From the IMG/VR virus record IMGVR_UViG_3300011013_000035, positions 1 through 38,991 of that record: DNA of 38,991 nucleotides. One strand, written 5' to 3'. A program made the position numbers and the translations under genes. Source of the DNA: a virus. A model generated the notes under the pieces. That model saw nothing but the letters and a program-made list of their open reading frames with translations. It did no database searches and was not told the DNA's origin. Positions 1 to 7,212 of the stretch are shown piece by piece; position 1 is the first letter of the stretch, and every line of letters starts with the position of its first letter.

Positions 1-330
1 ACCGAGCAGGAGAACAAGCCAAAGCCTTCTTTAATCCCGCTTGATATTTGTCTTGAATTTGATGAACCGGCGTACCAGGAAGGCTTGATAAAATATTATC
101 GGGAGAGTTGGCGTAAAGGGTTCCCAATTTCAGAAATGTTTGATGCCACTATTCGGCATTTAAAACAATTTTTTTATGAAAGGCAGGACTATGATCCTGA
201 TGCTGAAAAGCTGGGTATTAAAAAACATCACCTGGCGGCTGCAAGGTTCTGTATTGCTTGCATGTTGCAAACGTTGAGAGATCATCCGGAAATGGATGAT
301 AGGGCGGAGTTGTTCAGGGGGAAAGAATGA
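1..330 (+). CDS. dATP/dGTP diphosphohydrolase-like protein, C-terminal part (5' end outside window)
   Basis: The reading frame is open from the first base, so the true start lies upstream; the first start-like codon inside the window is a TTG at 85 and should not be taken as the start. The visible 109 residues carry the pattern of the phage dATP/dGTP diphosphohydrolase N-terminal-type family (formerly DUF5664): a short YYRESWRKGFP stretch, then FDATIRHLKQFF, then a second helix with HHLAAARFC. The conserved histidines and the RHL pair are the features I rely on. Members are thought to remove pyrophosphate from purine dNTPs and so adjust the nucleotide pool during infection. Its stop overlaps the next gene by an ATGA junction, so it is the upstream member of a small plus-strand operon. 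Family assignment is from remembered consensus and is moderately sure; the substrate is unknown. Confidence 0.6.
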   Translation, partial: TEQENKPKPSLIPLDICLEFDEPAYQEGLIKYYRESWRKGFPISEMFDATIRHLKQFFYERQDYDPDAEKLGIKKHHLAAARFCIACMLQTLRDHPEMDDRAELFRGKE

Positions 331-473
331 AAAAAGATTGTGCGCATTGTGGAAAGTTAAGAACAGGCCGGTGTAAGGATGCTGATAAATGCGTTGAACA
401 CGGGTACTCAAGTTGGGCGGAGGATCGCAGGAAGAAAGAACGAAGACAAAAAGAACGGAGGGTCGGAAAATGA
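327..473 (+). CDS. small Cys-rich (zinc-finger-like) protein, 48 aa
   Basis: This ORF starts with ATG at 327, overlapping the previous stop (ATGA), and ends in TGA at 471-473, itself overlapping the next ATG. A purine-rich GGGGAAAG stretch precedes the start. It has four cysteines, C5, C8, C16 and C22, in a CxxC-N7-C-N5-C layout, followed by a strongly basic tail rich in Arg, Lys and Glu. That pattern suggests a small metal-binding, possibly nucleic-acid-binding protein. I do not recognise a named family. The stop-start overlaps on both sides are the main evidence that it is translated. Confidence 0.55.
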   Translation: MKKDCAHCGKLRTGRCKDADKCVEHGYSSWAEDRRKKERRQKERRVGK

Positions 474-667
474 ACAAAGTTTTATTACAGGACATTGTTA
501 TCAAAGCCGGAACAGTCTTTAGGCCTGCCGCACCGTTCACCAGGCGGGCGGGAGTGGATAATTTCAGTTGCATTATAGGGTTAACGAACGATACATCCGG
601 TGAAGTTTGCTATTGCATTGATACAGGCGATCCTGAAATGAAGGAATGGTTTAAAGATGAAAAATAA
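470..667 (+). CDS. hypothetical protein, 65 aa
   Basis: I place the start at ATG 470, which overlaps the upstream stop as ATGA and has a GGAGG site at 457-461. A longer in-frame start at 413 would run through the previous gene and lacks this support. The product begins MNKVLLQDIVIKAGT and ends in an acidic-basic tail. It looks like a small beta-rich protein with three cysteines and no membrane segment or signal peptide. It is the last plus-strand gene before the minus-strand cassette; a hairpin at 671-695 follows its stop. Function unknown. Confidence 0.6.
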   Translation: MNKVLLQDIVIKAGTVFRPAAPFTRRAGVDNFSCIIGLTNDTSGEVCYCIDTGDPEMKEWFKDEK

Positions 668-695
668 AAAGCCCGGAGTCGTATAAACTCCGGGC
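661..695 (-). terminator. intrinsic terminator of the minus-strand cassette
   Basis: A 9-bp perfect stem (GCCCGGAGT at 671-679 with ACTCCGGGC at 687-695) encloses a 7-nt loop. Read on the minus strand the hairpin is followed by TTTTTATTTT (670 to 661), the classic rho-independent form. It lies just past the stop of the minus-strand gene ending at 703. On the plus strand the hairpin is not followed by a T-run, though it could still slow transcription from the gene ending at 667. Confidence 0.85.
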
Positions 696-702
696 GATGG
701 TT

Positions 703-1155
703 TTAGACAGGGCTTATCAAGGGTTTGATATAGTCTTCGATGGTCAAGCCCTTAATGCCGTTCTGTTCCCAGAACCCTTTCAGCCAGATTTCCAAAATGG
801 CCCGTTCTGGGATTGAAAGCGTTTTCATTTTTTCTATCAGAGCTGGGCCGTTAGTCTCATAGCAGGTATCAAGGCTATCAAGTGCAATGCCGTCTTCCAC
901 GGAGGGTAAGAGTTGCTGCCCTGCGATGCTTGGTGTAAGTATTGTACCGTTTGCTACGTTAAGCATGAGATAAAGATCCTCGGGTGTAAACAGGCCCTTG
1001 ATCTTAAGTAATGTTTGCCTGTAAAGGTTCCTGAATGATTCAACTATGTAACTTGCCGCACCGCTGGGATTTGGCTTGCCAGCTCCTTTTTTGAAAAGAG
1101 TTCCTAAAAGTTCGAGGGACCCGGGACTGATTTGTATTCCTGTTTTTTTTAGCAT
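703..1155 (-). CDS. hypothetical protein of the minus-strand cassette, 150 aa
   Basis: Last gene of the minus-strand trio. The start ATG (1153-1155) has an AGAGGAG site 5 bases upstream and overlaps the end of the preceding gene by 7 nt, so the two are translationally coupled. The product is mostly helical. Its middle part, FTPEDLYLMLNVANGT, resembles a short motif seen in various small phage and plasmid proteins (an FxxxELxxLLDALNGT type). I know of no function for that motif. There is no signal peptide or membrane segment. A terminator lies directly downstream. Confidence 0.65.
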   Translation of the reverse strand: MLKKTGIQISPGSLELLGTLFKKGAGKPNPSGAASYIVESFRNLYRQTLLKIKGLFTPEDLYLMLNVANGTILTPSIAGQQLLPSVEDGIALDSLDTCYETNGPALIEKMKTLSIPERAILEIWLKGFWEQNGIKGLTIEDYIKPLISPV

Positions 1156-1370
1156 GGTTTCTCCTCTTTGGTTCGTGGTGGTTCATACCCAAAATTGCCA
1201 GCCTTACAAAAAGCTTTTAATTCTGCGGGGGTCGTGGGGGTTGTAGTTGAACTGGTTACGTTCTCCCACTGTGGGGTTTGTGCATATAGAGCTTTGCGTT
1301 CTATACATCCACCGTTGTTCCGCCATTCTGTTTTTCCATCATCTGAAAGTTGAACTCCTAAATTTTTCAT
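1149..1370 (-). CDS. hypothetical protein of the minus-strand cassette, 73 aa
   Basis: Middle gene of the minus-strand trio. The start ATG is at 1368-1370, with GGAG 8 bases upstream. Another ATG at 1377 is closer to the GGAG but in a frame that closes after a few codons. The product has three cysteines, several tryptophans, a Thr/Ser/Pro-rich middle and a basic C-terminus. I do not recognise it. Gene overlap with the downstream 150-aa gene and the shared promoter and terminator support that it is real. Confidence 0.55.
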   Translation of the reverse strand: MKNLGVQLSDDGKTEWRNNGGCIERKALYAQTPQWENVTSSTTTPTTPAELKAFCKAGNFGYEPPRTKEEKPC

Positions 1371-1415
1371 TTTTCATTCTCCTTTTTTATGCCCCGGTTG
1401 CCAGGGGCGGTTAGG

Positions 1416-1658
1416 TTAGTTTGAAGCTGTTTCTTCTTCGTAAAGGGCTATGGCTTCCTCACGGCTCAGGCCGAACTCTTCACGAACTGCCCAGATGAAG
1501 CCCTCTTTCCCTAACTTTAGAGAGTTTCTAACGATTCTCTCTTTGAGCTCGTAAGTTAATCTACAAAACTCAAGAAAGTCTTCCTCGCTTTGAACTATTA
1601 GGCTCCTGACGAGCCGGGTTGGCGTGGGTGGGATGTTTTCAAAAAAAATCATTTTCAT
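1416..1658 (-). CDS. hypothetical protein of the minus-strand cassette, 80 aa
   Basis: First gene of the minus-strand cassette. I choose ATG at 1656-1658, with AAAAAAGGAG five to six bases upstream. The longer frame that would begin at 1709 starts upstream of the predicted transcription start (-10 at 1701-1706), so it is unlikely. The product, beginning MKMIFFENIPP, is acidic and helical, with a C-terminal FGLSREEAIALYEEE that looks like a small UBA-like or helix-turn-helix-like turn. No family recognised. Confidence 0.6.
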   Translation of the reverse strand: MKMIFFENIPPTPTRLVRSLIVQSEEDFLEFCRLTYELKERIVRNSLKLGKEGFIWAVREEFGLSREEAIALYEEETASN

Positions 1659-1700
1659 GTCTCCTTTTTTTAGGTTTCTGTTTTCCCTTCCATGCTTATT

Positions 1701-1728
1701 AAGATACACCTTTTATTTTACTTGTCAA
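1701..1728 (-). promoter_or_regulatory. sigma70-like promoter for the minus-strand cassette
   Basis: On the minus strand, a perfect TTGACA (1723-1728) is followed after 16 bp by TATCTT (1701-1706), a 4/6 match to the -10 consensus. Transcription would begin near 1694, just ahead of the ribosome site and ATG at 1658. This placement supports the shorter start of the first cassette gene and gives the cassette independent expression against the direction of the late genes. Confidence 0.6.
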
Positions 1729-1810
1729 GTTTTTTTCTTGAAAAAAATGAGAAAAAAAAGAAAAGAGTTTGTAAGAGACTGAAAACATTTAACAAATTCA
1801 CAAAAAAATA

Positions 1811-1840
1811 TTGACAAAAAAGTAAAATTCATGGTATTAT
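1811..1840 (+). promoter_or_regulatory. sigma70-like promoter for the plus-strand late module
   Basis: A perfect TTGACA at 1811-1816 is followed after 18 bp by TATTAT at 1835-1840 (5/6 match). It faces the zinc-ribbon and terminase genes. The -10 overlaps a short palindrome (1836-1847) that could be a repressor site. No other plus-strand promoter of similar quality was seen close to terS. Confidence 0.6.
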
Positions 1841-1993
1841 CCATAATAAAGGATAGAATAAACAAGCGTTTAGCAGAGTGAACAATGTTATCGAGATACG
1901 AAAAAAGTTCAGAAAAAGAATAAAAGTTCTTGACAGGTAAAGAAGTGTATGCAAAGGTAAAAAAGATATAACATAACAAAGAAGAGTGTTCTT

Positions 1994-2197
1994 ATGAACT
2001 GCCCCTTTTGCGGAAATGAAAAAACTCGTGTAATTTCAACAACTTCATGGCTTGAGCGGGAAATATTGAGAGTCCGCCTCTGTTGTAAATGCAAGGGAGT
2101 TTTTAAAACAGTTGAAGCGATAGATCAAGATACAATCAAAATAATACATATAATGCAAAGAGAGAAGAGAAATGAACGAGAAGCCGCTTACAGTTAA
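1994..2197 (+). CDS. small zinc-ribbon protein, 67 aa, NrdR/Ogr-like in appearance
   Basis: The product starts MNCPFCGNEKTRV and has a second Cys cluster LCCKCKGVFKT around residues 29-38, so a CxxC...CxxC zinc ribbon is clear. The arrangement, with a TxV/V-T stretch after the first pair and a hydrophobic-Thr stretch after the second, resembles the zinc ribbon of NrdR and the phage Ogr/Delta late activators. It is first in the late transcription unit, directly ahead of terS, where a DNA-binding regulator or packaging accessory would fit. Its 3' end overlaps terS by 26 nt. Upstream GAAGAG is a weak ribosome site. Zinc binding is well supported; the regulatory role is inferred. Confidence 0.65.
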   Translation: MNCPFCGNEKTRVISTTSWLEREILRVRLCCKCKGVFKTVEAIDQDTIKIIHIMQREKRNEREAAYS

Positions 2198-2624
2198 GCA
2201 ACAGCGATTCGTTGATTTTTTTGATGGAAATGCAACAGACGCGGCGAGAAAAGCAGGTTATAAAAGCGCAGAACTAAGCGGGCTTCGGAATATAAGGAAT
2301 GTTAGGATAGCAAAGGCTATCAAAAAACGAGAGAAAAAACGCAATAGAAAAAAGATAGCAACAAGAGAAGAAAGACAACAACTCTGGACCGAATTTGCAC
2401 GAAACGAAGACGTTGCAATCAGAGATAGGTTAAAAGCGCTGGAACTACTAGGAAGATCAGAATGCGATTTTATCGACAAGAAGGAAATCACCGGTGCAAA
2501 CGGTGGGCCGATTCAAACTCAAACAGAAGTCATCGAAATCCTTCTATCAACCGTGGACGGCGCAACTCGGGGCCTTGCAAACAATGAGCAAAAGCAGATC
2601 GAGCATAAGAAAGAGAAGGCTTAG
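2172..2624 (+). CDS. terS: terminase small subunit (Terminase_2 type)
   Basis: The N-terminus, LTVKQQRFVDFF followed by NATDAARKAGY, is the characteristic helix-turn-helix start of Terminase_2 small subunits, which recognise the packaging site on phage DNA and load the large subunit. The middle is very basic (KREKKRNRKK, about residues 51-60), then comes a helical segment and a flexible, Gln/Glu/Lys-rich tail. At 150 aa it is normal for the family. It begins inside the end of the upstream zinc-ribbon gene and lies 183 bp upstream of terL. Confidence 0.9.
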   Translation: MNEKPLTVKQQRFVDFFDGNATDAARKAGYKSAELSGLRNIRNVRIAKAIKKREKKRNRKKIATREERQQLWTEFARNEDVAIRDRLKALELLGRSECDFIDKKEITGANGGPIQTQTEVIEILLSTVDGATRGLANNEQKQIEHKKEKA

Positions 2625-2807
2625 AATGATAGCGAGAAAATACGCATACTTTACTTGTCAACCTTAAGAGTCAGATATAAAAGCTGATCGGTATGATGAG
2701 ACTGTAAACACGTAAATTCAAGCTATTTTGTAGTGATCTTTGAAAGAAACATTGAAAAAGGCAGGAAACTGCAACAAGAGAAATGTTTTTTGTAACAAGG
2801 AACGGAA
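2625..2807 (+). other. non-coding gap between terS and terL with a nested hairpin
   Basis: No ORF of useful length lies here. A TTGTCA (2655-2660) and TATAAA (2676-2681) separated by 15 bp form a weak promoter candidate. Further on, an outer stem AAACATT (2747-2753) with AATGTTT (2782-2788) encloses an inner GCAG-GAAA-CTGC hairpin (2761-2772) with a GNRA-type loop. This ends 19 bases before the terL start. It may be an RNA structure, a packaging-site element, or chance. Confidence 0.35.
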
Positions 2808-4331
2808 ATGGCAACAAAGCGTTTTACATCTGATGCCCAGGCAAGAAAGGAGTTTAAGCGTTGTTTTTCAGATAAGAGATGGCGGTTAAATCATCTTTAT
2901 TATATAATAGATGATGCAGGGCAAAGAGTTCTTTTCCAGCTGAACGCAGCGCAACAATACCTACTTAACAACCTCCATACACAAAATTTAATCTTAAAAT
3001 CCCGTCAGTTGGGGTTCACAACCTTTATTGATCTGTACTTTTTAGATGAGTGTTTATTCAACTCAGATGTTGAAGCTGGCATTATCGCTCATAACAGAGA
3101 TGATGCAGGAAAGATATTTAGGAGAAAAATTCTCTATCCTTACGAAAATCTTCCAGAATGGCTATTAGCTGTCAGATCGTCGAAGTCAAAGTCAAAATCA
3201 GAATTAGAGTTGAGTAACGGGTCCATCGTCACAGTAGGCACCTCGTTCAGGTCAGGAACGGCACAACTCCTGCATATCAGCGAGTTTGGCAAGGTATGCG
3301 CCAGGTTCCCCGAAAAGGCCCGGGAAATTGTTACGGGTGCTCTTGAAGCGATCCACACCGAGACTGGTGAATGCTTGCTATTCGTAGAGTCAACCGCAGA
3401 AGGCAAGGCCGGATATTTTTATGATTATTGTAAAGAAGCCAGAGCCCTCAAAGAGTTAGGCAGAAAACCATCCAATTTAGATTTCAAGTTTCATTTCTTT
3501 CCCTGGTTCCAAAATCCTAAGAACACAATTGAAGAAGGCTTACCGATTCCACAAAAGTTTATTGAGTATTTTCAAGGACTTGAAACTTCTCTGGGAATTG
3601 TTCTCAAGCCTGAACAACGTTATTGGTATGTCCGTAAACACAACCGTCTCGGCGACGATATGAAGCGGGAACATCCGTCAACACCTGATGAAGCGTTTGA
3701 CCAGGCGATCCAAGGCGCTTATTTCAAGAAGCAATTTCAGAAAGCCCGGGAAGAAAAGCGAATTTGTTCGGTTCCTGTTGAGTCGGGGGTGGGAGTTTCA
3801 ACCTGGTGGGACCTGGGGATGAACGACGTGATGGCGATCTGGTTTACTCAGGATGTAGGTAGGGAAATACACGTGATCGACTATCTTGAAGACTCAGGAG
3901 AAGGGTTTGAATACTACAGAGGCCTGCTTGATGAAAGGGGATACAGATACCTTAATCATAACGCACCTCATGATATCTCAGTAAGAGAATTAGGAACAGG
4001 CGTATCAAGGTGGGAGTCAGCCTGGAAATTAGGAATTAGCTTCAACAGAATACCCCGGGTAAAAGCCAAAATTGATTCAGTTAATGCAGCCAGGCAAATA
4101 TTTCAAATTTGTTGGTTTGATGAAAGTAAGTGTTCAGAAGGTTTAAACCGTCTCGAAAACTACCGTAAAAAATGGAATGAACACAGTAATTCATACGAAG
4201 ATAAACCTTTGCATGATGATAATTCAAACGGGGCGGATGCATTTCAAACACTCGCGATGGGGCACAGCTTTCATATGCCAGGGACAGCGCCAATTCAAGC
4301 TAAACCTAAAAATACACAAGGATGGACATAA
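2808..4331 (+). CDS. terL: terminase large subunit
   Basis: This is the ATP-driven DNA packaging motor and headful nuclease. The N-terminal ATPase has an adenine-binding-type region before a Walker A-like KSRQLGFTT (about K64-T72), an acidic Walker B-like LLHISEF with E159, and a coupling motif ESTAEG beginning at E194. The C-terminal RNase H-like nuclease shows TWWDLGMND with D335, and HDDNSNGADA near residues 469-478 with D470, D471 and D477 as candidate metal ligands. At 507 aa it has normal length. AAGGAA precedes the ATG. Its stop overlaps the portal start. Atypical Walker residues are usual in phage terminases. Confidence 0.93.
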   Translation: MATKRFTSDAQARKEFKRCFSDKRWRLNHLYYIIDDAGQRVLFQLNAAQQYLLNNLHTQNLILKSRQLGFTTFIDLYFLDECLFNSDVEAGIIAHNRDDAGKIFRRKILYPYENLPEWLLAVRSSKSKSKSELELSNGSIVTVGTSFRSGTAQLLHISEFGKVCARFPEKAREIVTGALEAIHTETGECLLFVESTAEGKAGYFYDYCKEARALKELGRKPSNLDFKFHFFPWFQNPKNTIEEGLPIPQKFIEYFQGLETSLGIVLKPEQRYWYVRKHNRLGDDMKREHPSTPDEAFDQAIQGAYFKKQFQKAREEKRICSVPVESGVGVSTWWDLGMNDVMAIWFTQDVGREIHVIDYLEDSGEGFEYYRGLLDERGYRYLNHNAPHDISVRELGTGVSRWESAWKLGISFNRIPRVKAKIDSVNAARQIFQICWFDESKCSEGLNRLENYRKKWNEHSNSYEDKPLHDDNSNGADAFQTLAMGHSFHMPGTAPIQAKPKNTQGWT

Positions 4332-6403
4332 TGTTAATCCAGGTCAGAAGCAATCAGCAATTAATAGATGAAGAGAACGCCCAGGCTCAGGAGTTCAGAG
4401 ACGCACAAGAACAACAAAACAAGCCGATTTTAACGTCGTTAGCGGCGTATGTAAGAGATTGCTGGCAAGCTTCTAAAGAGGCAAAGCTGGAAGTAGAAAA
4501 CCGCATGATCGAGGCCGTCAGGCAAAAAAAAGGTGAATACTCGCCATCTAAGCTTGCAGCTATTCATAGTGAGAAAGGATCAGAGATATTCATGATGTTA
4601 ACGGATGAAAAATGCGCAGCAGCAACGGCGTGGATCACAGATATTCTTTTCCCGGCAGACGATAAGCCGTGGGGGATCAAGCCGACCCCCGTACCTGAAT
4701 TATCACCCGAACATACAGTCGAAATCAAGCAACGCCTTGCACAGTCAACACAATTAGAGTTGAGTCAAGAACTAAATATGCAGATTCAAGGGGGTGCAAT
4801 AACGTCCCGAGAACAAGCGCAGCAATGGTTGTTACAGGCCATGCAGGTCAGGGCCGGTGAAATTGCCGAAGAATTAAGGCACGAAATGTCCCAGGCATCG
4901 AAAGAGGCCAATTCAAAGATAGAAACAAAGCTGGAAGATATTATTGATGAGGCCGAGTGGGGAAGTGCAGTAAGGGAATGCATTGATGATATTGTAACTT
5001 TCCCGGCCGGTGTCTTAAAAGGGCCGGTTCTCCGCAGGCGCAAAAAGTTAAAATGGAAAGAACAGCAACAAGGTCCGCCTATCGAGGTAAAAGAAGAAAT
5101 ATCCCTTGAATTTAACCGTGTCAGCCCGTTTGATATTTACCCCTTACCGAACTCAAAGAAGCCGAGTGATGGCTTAATAGAGCGCCACAGCCTCACAAGG
5201 AACGATTTACAGGCTATGATAGATGTTGAAGGGTATAACAAGGAAGCAATCAACCTTGTGTTGCAAGAATACGGCAGATACGGCGCAGTCTCTTGGCTGA
5301 ACGTAGGCCAGGACTATACACGTCAAGCGTTAGAAGATCGACCCAGGGAAGACAGGTCTCCGGAAACCAGGATAGATGCGTTACAATTCTGGGGATCATG
5401 CCAGGGCTTAATGTTACTTGAATACGGAATAGATCCTGAAAGGATACAAGACCCACTCGCAGAGTATCAAGTTGAGGTTTGGTTAGTGGATCGGTACGTT
5501 ATAAAAGCTGAAATCAACGGAGATCCTTTAGGCAGGGTCCCTTATCATTTCGCAAGCTTTAGAAACCGTAATGGTTCCATATGGGGCGCAGGCGTACCGG
5601 AATTAATCAAGGATTCTCAGGATGCTTGCAACGCTTCTGCCCGAAATTTAATAAACAACATGGCTATTGCTTCAGGGCCTCAAGTCACTTATGACGTTTC
5701 TCAATTACCAGCAGGAACACAAATGCCGGAACTCAGACCATGGCAAAAATGGCCGATCGACGGGAAGAACAGCATAGCCGGTTCCCAAGGCAGACCACCT
5801 GTCTCTTTTTTTGCACCGCCATCCATGGCAGCCGATTTAATGAGAGTGTATGAGTTCTTTTCAGATCAGGCAGATACAAAAACCGGAATACCGAAATATT
5901 CATATGGGAGTCGACAGGGCGGAAGTGGCGCATTAAGCACAGCGTCAGGTTTCAGTATGATGATGAATAACGCCACCAGGGGTATAAAGAATGTCGTCCG
6001 GAACATAGACAAAGGAATCACTAAACCAAGTATCGAGATGACGCACCAATGGGCGTTATTGTATTCTAATGATCCTGAATATTATTCAGGAGATATTAAA
6101 ATTATCGCAAGGGGGTCTAATGCTCTGATCGCAAAAGAGCAGACTGCTGTCAGGCGTAATGAGTTCCTACAGGTTGCAGTCAACCCGGCAGTTTTACAGG
6201 TCATCGGCATGAATGGGTTAGCGGAAGTTTTAAGGGGAATTGTTGCAGGTATGGATTTTCCGAGTGACGATATTGTACCCAGTAAACAAGAAATGCAACG
6301 GAAACAAGAAGTTGCGACACAACAGGCACAACAGGCACAAAAAGGGGTAGCGACAGACGGAGCCGGTGCAGTACAGGGCGGTAGAGACGCAAAGGTTGTT
6401 TAA
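4331..6403 (+). CDS. portal protein (podovirus-type head-tail connector)
   Basis: It forms the ring through which DNA enters and leaves the head. The region with EKCAAATAWITDILF and PWGIKPTP (roughly residues 95-120) matches large podoviral portals, as do the middle beta-rich and stem parts. The C-terminus is Gln/Ala-rich and low in complexity. The start is uncertain: ATG 4322 gives 693 aa, while ATG 4331 forms a TAATG junction with terL and has AAGG a suitable distance upstream; I prefer 4331 (690 aa). The position directly after terL is the standard portal position. It is longer than T7-type connectors and nearer the P22/N4-type size class. Confidence 0.85.
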   Translation: MLIQVRSNQQLIDEENAQAQEFRDAQEQQNKPILTSLAAYVRDCWQASKEAKLEVENRMIEAVRQKKGEYSPSKLAAIHSEKGSEIFMMLTDEKCAAATAWITDILFPADDKPWGIKPTPVPELSPEHTVEIKQRLAQSTQLELSQELNMQIQGGAITSREQAQQWLLQAMQVRAGEIAEELRHEMSQASKEANSKIETKLEDIIDEAEWGSAVRECIDDIVTFPAGVLKGPVLRRRKKLKWKEQQQGPPIEVKEEISLEFNRVSPFDIYPLPNSKKPSDGLIERHSLTRNDLQAMIDVEGYNKEAINLVLQEYGRYGAVSWLNVGQDYTRQALEDRPREDRSPETRIDALQFWGSCQGLMLLEYGIDPERIQDPLAEYQVEVWLVDRYVIKAEINGDPLGRVPYHFASFRNRNGSIWGAGVPELIKDSQDACNASARNLINNMAIASGPQVTYDVSQLPAGTQMPELRPWQKWPIDGKNSIAGSQGRPPVSFFAPPSMAADLMRVYEFFSDQADTKTGIPKYSYGSRQGGSGALSTASGFSMMMNNATRGIKNVVRNIDKGITKPSIEMTHQWALLYSNDPEYYSGDIKIIARGSNALIAKEQTAVRRNEFLQVAVNPAVLQVIGMNGLAEVLRGIVAGMDFPSDDIVPSKQEMQRKQEVATQQAQQAQKGVATDGAGAVQGGRDAKVV

Positions 6404-6412
6404 GGAGACACA

Positions 6413-6817
6413 ATGAAAAATTCAGAAATGCCAAACATGACAATTACGGATGAGACCACCCTTGGCGACCTTGAAGCTAACGATCGGGACAATTATAGTC
6501 ACATTAAAACAAAAACGTATGCTTTCACATCAAAGGCAACCGCCCTAAAATTTATGGGTGACACTTTTGACAAAATTATGGGGAAGCTTGGTATAGAGAT
6601 TAAGCCTAACTCCAGAGCCGAGCGTATTGACAAAATGCTTAAAAAACAGGGAGTTAAGGTAGAACAACGCACCTATCCTCCAGAGGAGCCCTTGTATAAA
6701 TCAGGCTTGTACGTTTACAAACGGGGTGATCTGGCGGGTTTTGTGTCGTCCCCGTTCATACAAGAATCAAAATTGTACTTATATAAATTTTACATCGAAA
6801 CCACGGAGGGAATATGA
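6413..6817 (+). CDS. hypothetical protein between portal and scaffold, 134 aa
   Basis: It starts 9 nt after the portal with an AAGGAG site six bases before the ATG. The first 30 residues are polar and acidic; a helix with KALKFMGDTFDKIMGKLGI-like character follows, then a beta-rich C-terminal half. I do not recognise the family. Its place between portal and scaffold suggests a head-assembly accessory, but nothing in the sequence proves this. The next gene begins inside its stop codon (ATGA). Confidence 0.65.
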   Translation: MKNSEMPNMTITDETTLGDLEANDRDNYSHIKTKTYAFTSKATALKFMGDTFDKIMGKLGIEIKPNSRAERIDKMLKKQGVKVEQRTYPPEEPLYKSGLYVYKRGDLAGFVSSPFIQESKLYLYKFYIETTEGI

Positions 6818-7071
6818 GACTAATTCCTATTAAAGTAGAGGATCAGAAGTTATGCAGATCACTTCATGCAATCAAGGTCCAGTCAAATACGGAGGAAACG
6901 TCAGATGCAAAAGCAATGTTTGACTGGCTTGAGAACTCTCTTGAGGCGTTACGTATTCAAAACGATACCTTGTCAGGGTCTGAATTAACACGGAACCAAG
7001 GAGCCTGCCAAGTTTTACAGTCATTCTTTGATGCATTTGGAACAGCCCAGGATATTTTAAGCAAAAATTAA
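6814..7071 (+). CDS. hypothetical protein, 85 aa
   Basis: It starts in an ATGA overlap with the previous gene and has GGAGGG five bases upstream. It is predicted mainly helical and acidic, with no signal peptide or membrane segment. No family recognised. A 141-bp untranslated gap with a promoter candidate follows it, separating it from the scaffold gene. Confidence 0.65.
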   Translation: MRLIPIKVEDQKLCRSLHAIKVQSNTEETSDAKAMFDWLENSLEALRIQNDTLSGSELTRNQGACQVLQSFFDAFGTAQDILSKN

Positions 7072-7100
7072 GTATATACAGCTATTTAGTGTTGATTTTG

Positions 7101-7129
7101 TTGCAACGCTATATTCGCAAGAATAAAAT
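7101..7129 (+). promoter_or_regulatory. candidate promoter upstream of scaffold and capsid
   Basis: TTGCAA at 7101-7106 (4/6 to consensus) is followed after 17 bp by TAAAAT at 7124-7129 (5/6). It sits in a gap of about 140 bp in otherwise packed DNA and would feed scaffold and capsid, the products needed in highest amount. The only strong terminator of this module follows the capsid gene, which would make scaffold-capsid its own transcript. A TTGC...GCAA dyad (7101-7120) overlaps it. Untested inference. Confidence 0.4.
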
Positions 7130-7212
7130 CACAATTGTCGAGGACACCTCATTGTGAGGCCCACCTAAAACTCAAAATAGCGACACCCGGAAACGGACCG
7201 CAAAGGAAACTT

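Larger units (their letters stand above)
1659..1993. promoter_or_regulatory. AT-rich divergent intergenic region, 335 bp
   Basis: No credible gene lies in this stretch. The minus-strand frames here are long only because the DNA is poor in G and C. It carries a promoter in each direction (given separately), and the plus-strand transcript would have a leader of about 150 nt before the ATG at 1994. Small dyads overlap or follow the plus-strand -10: ATTAT-CC-ATAAT at 1836-1847, and TATCC-N8-GGATA at 1838-1855. These are candidate operator sites, which is inference. I see no hairpin with a T-run. Confidence 0.6.

Noticed and set aside
160-573. 137-aa minus-strand frame near the window start
   Set aside because: It runs antisense to three overlapping plus-strand genes with good stop-start junctions and has no recognisable domain.
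1168-1353. Plus-strand 61-aa frame inside the minus-strand cassette
   Set aside because: It is the antisense shadow of the 73-aa gene, which has a ribosome site, an overlap with its neighbour, a promoter and a terminator.
1930-1972. TTGACA at 1930-1935 with TATAAC at 1967-1972
   Set aside because: The spacing of 31 bp is far too long for a sigma70 promoter; no better -10 lies at 16-18 bp.
1725-2094. Open minus-strand frames covering 1725-1979 and 1909-2094
   Set aside because: They lie in AT-rich non-coding DNA and across the zinc-ribbon gene, encode Phe/Leu/Ser-rich low-complexity sequence, and lack a proper ribosome site.
7140-7165. Hairpin CCTCA-TTG-TGAGG in the gap before the scaffold gene as a terminator
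   Set aside because: The stem is only 5 bp with a 3-nt loop and there is no T-run after it.
7135-7212. Upstream extension of the scaffold gene from TTG 7135
   Set aside because: No ribosome site; the ATG at 7213 has AAAGGAAAC, and the added residues would be of an unlikely composition.
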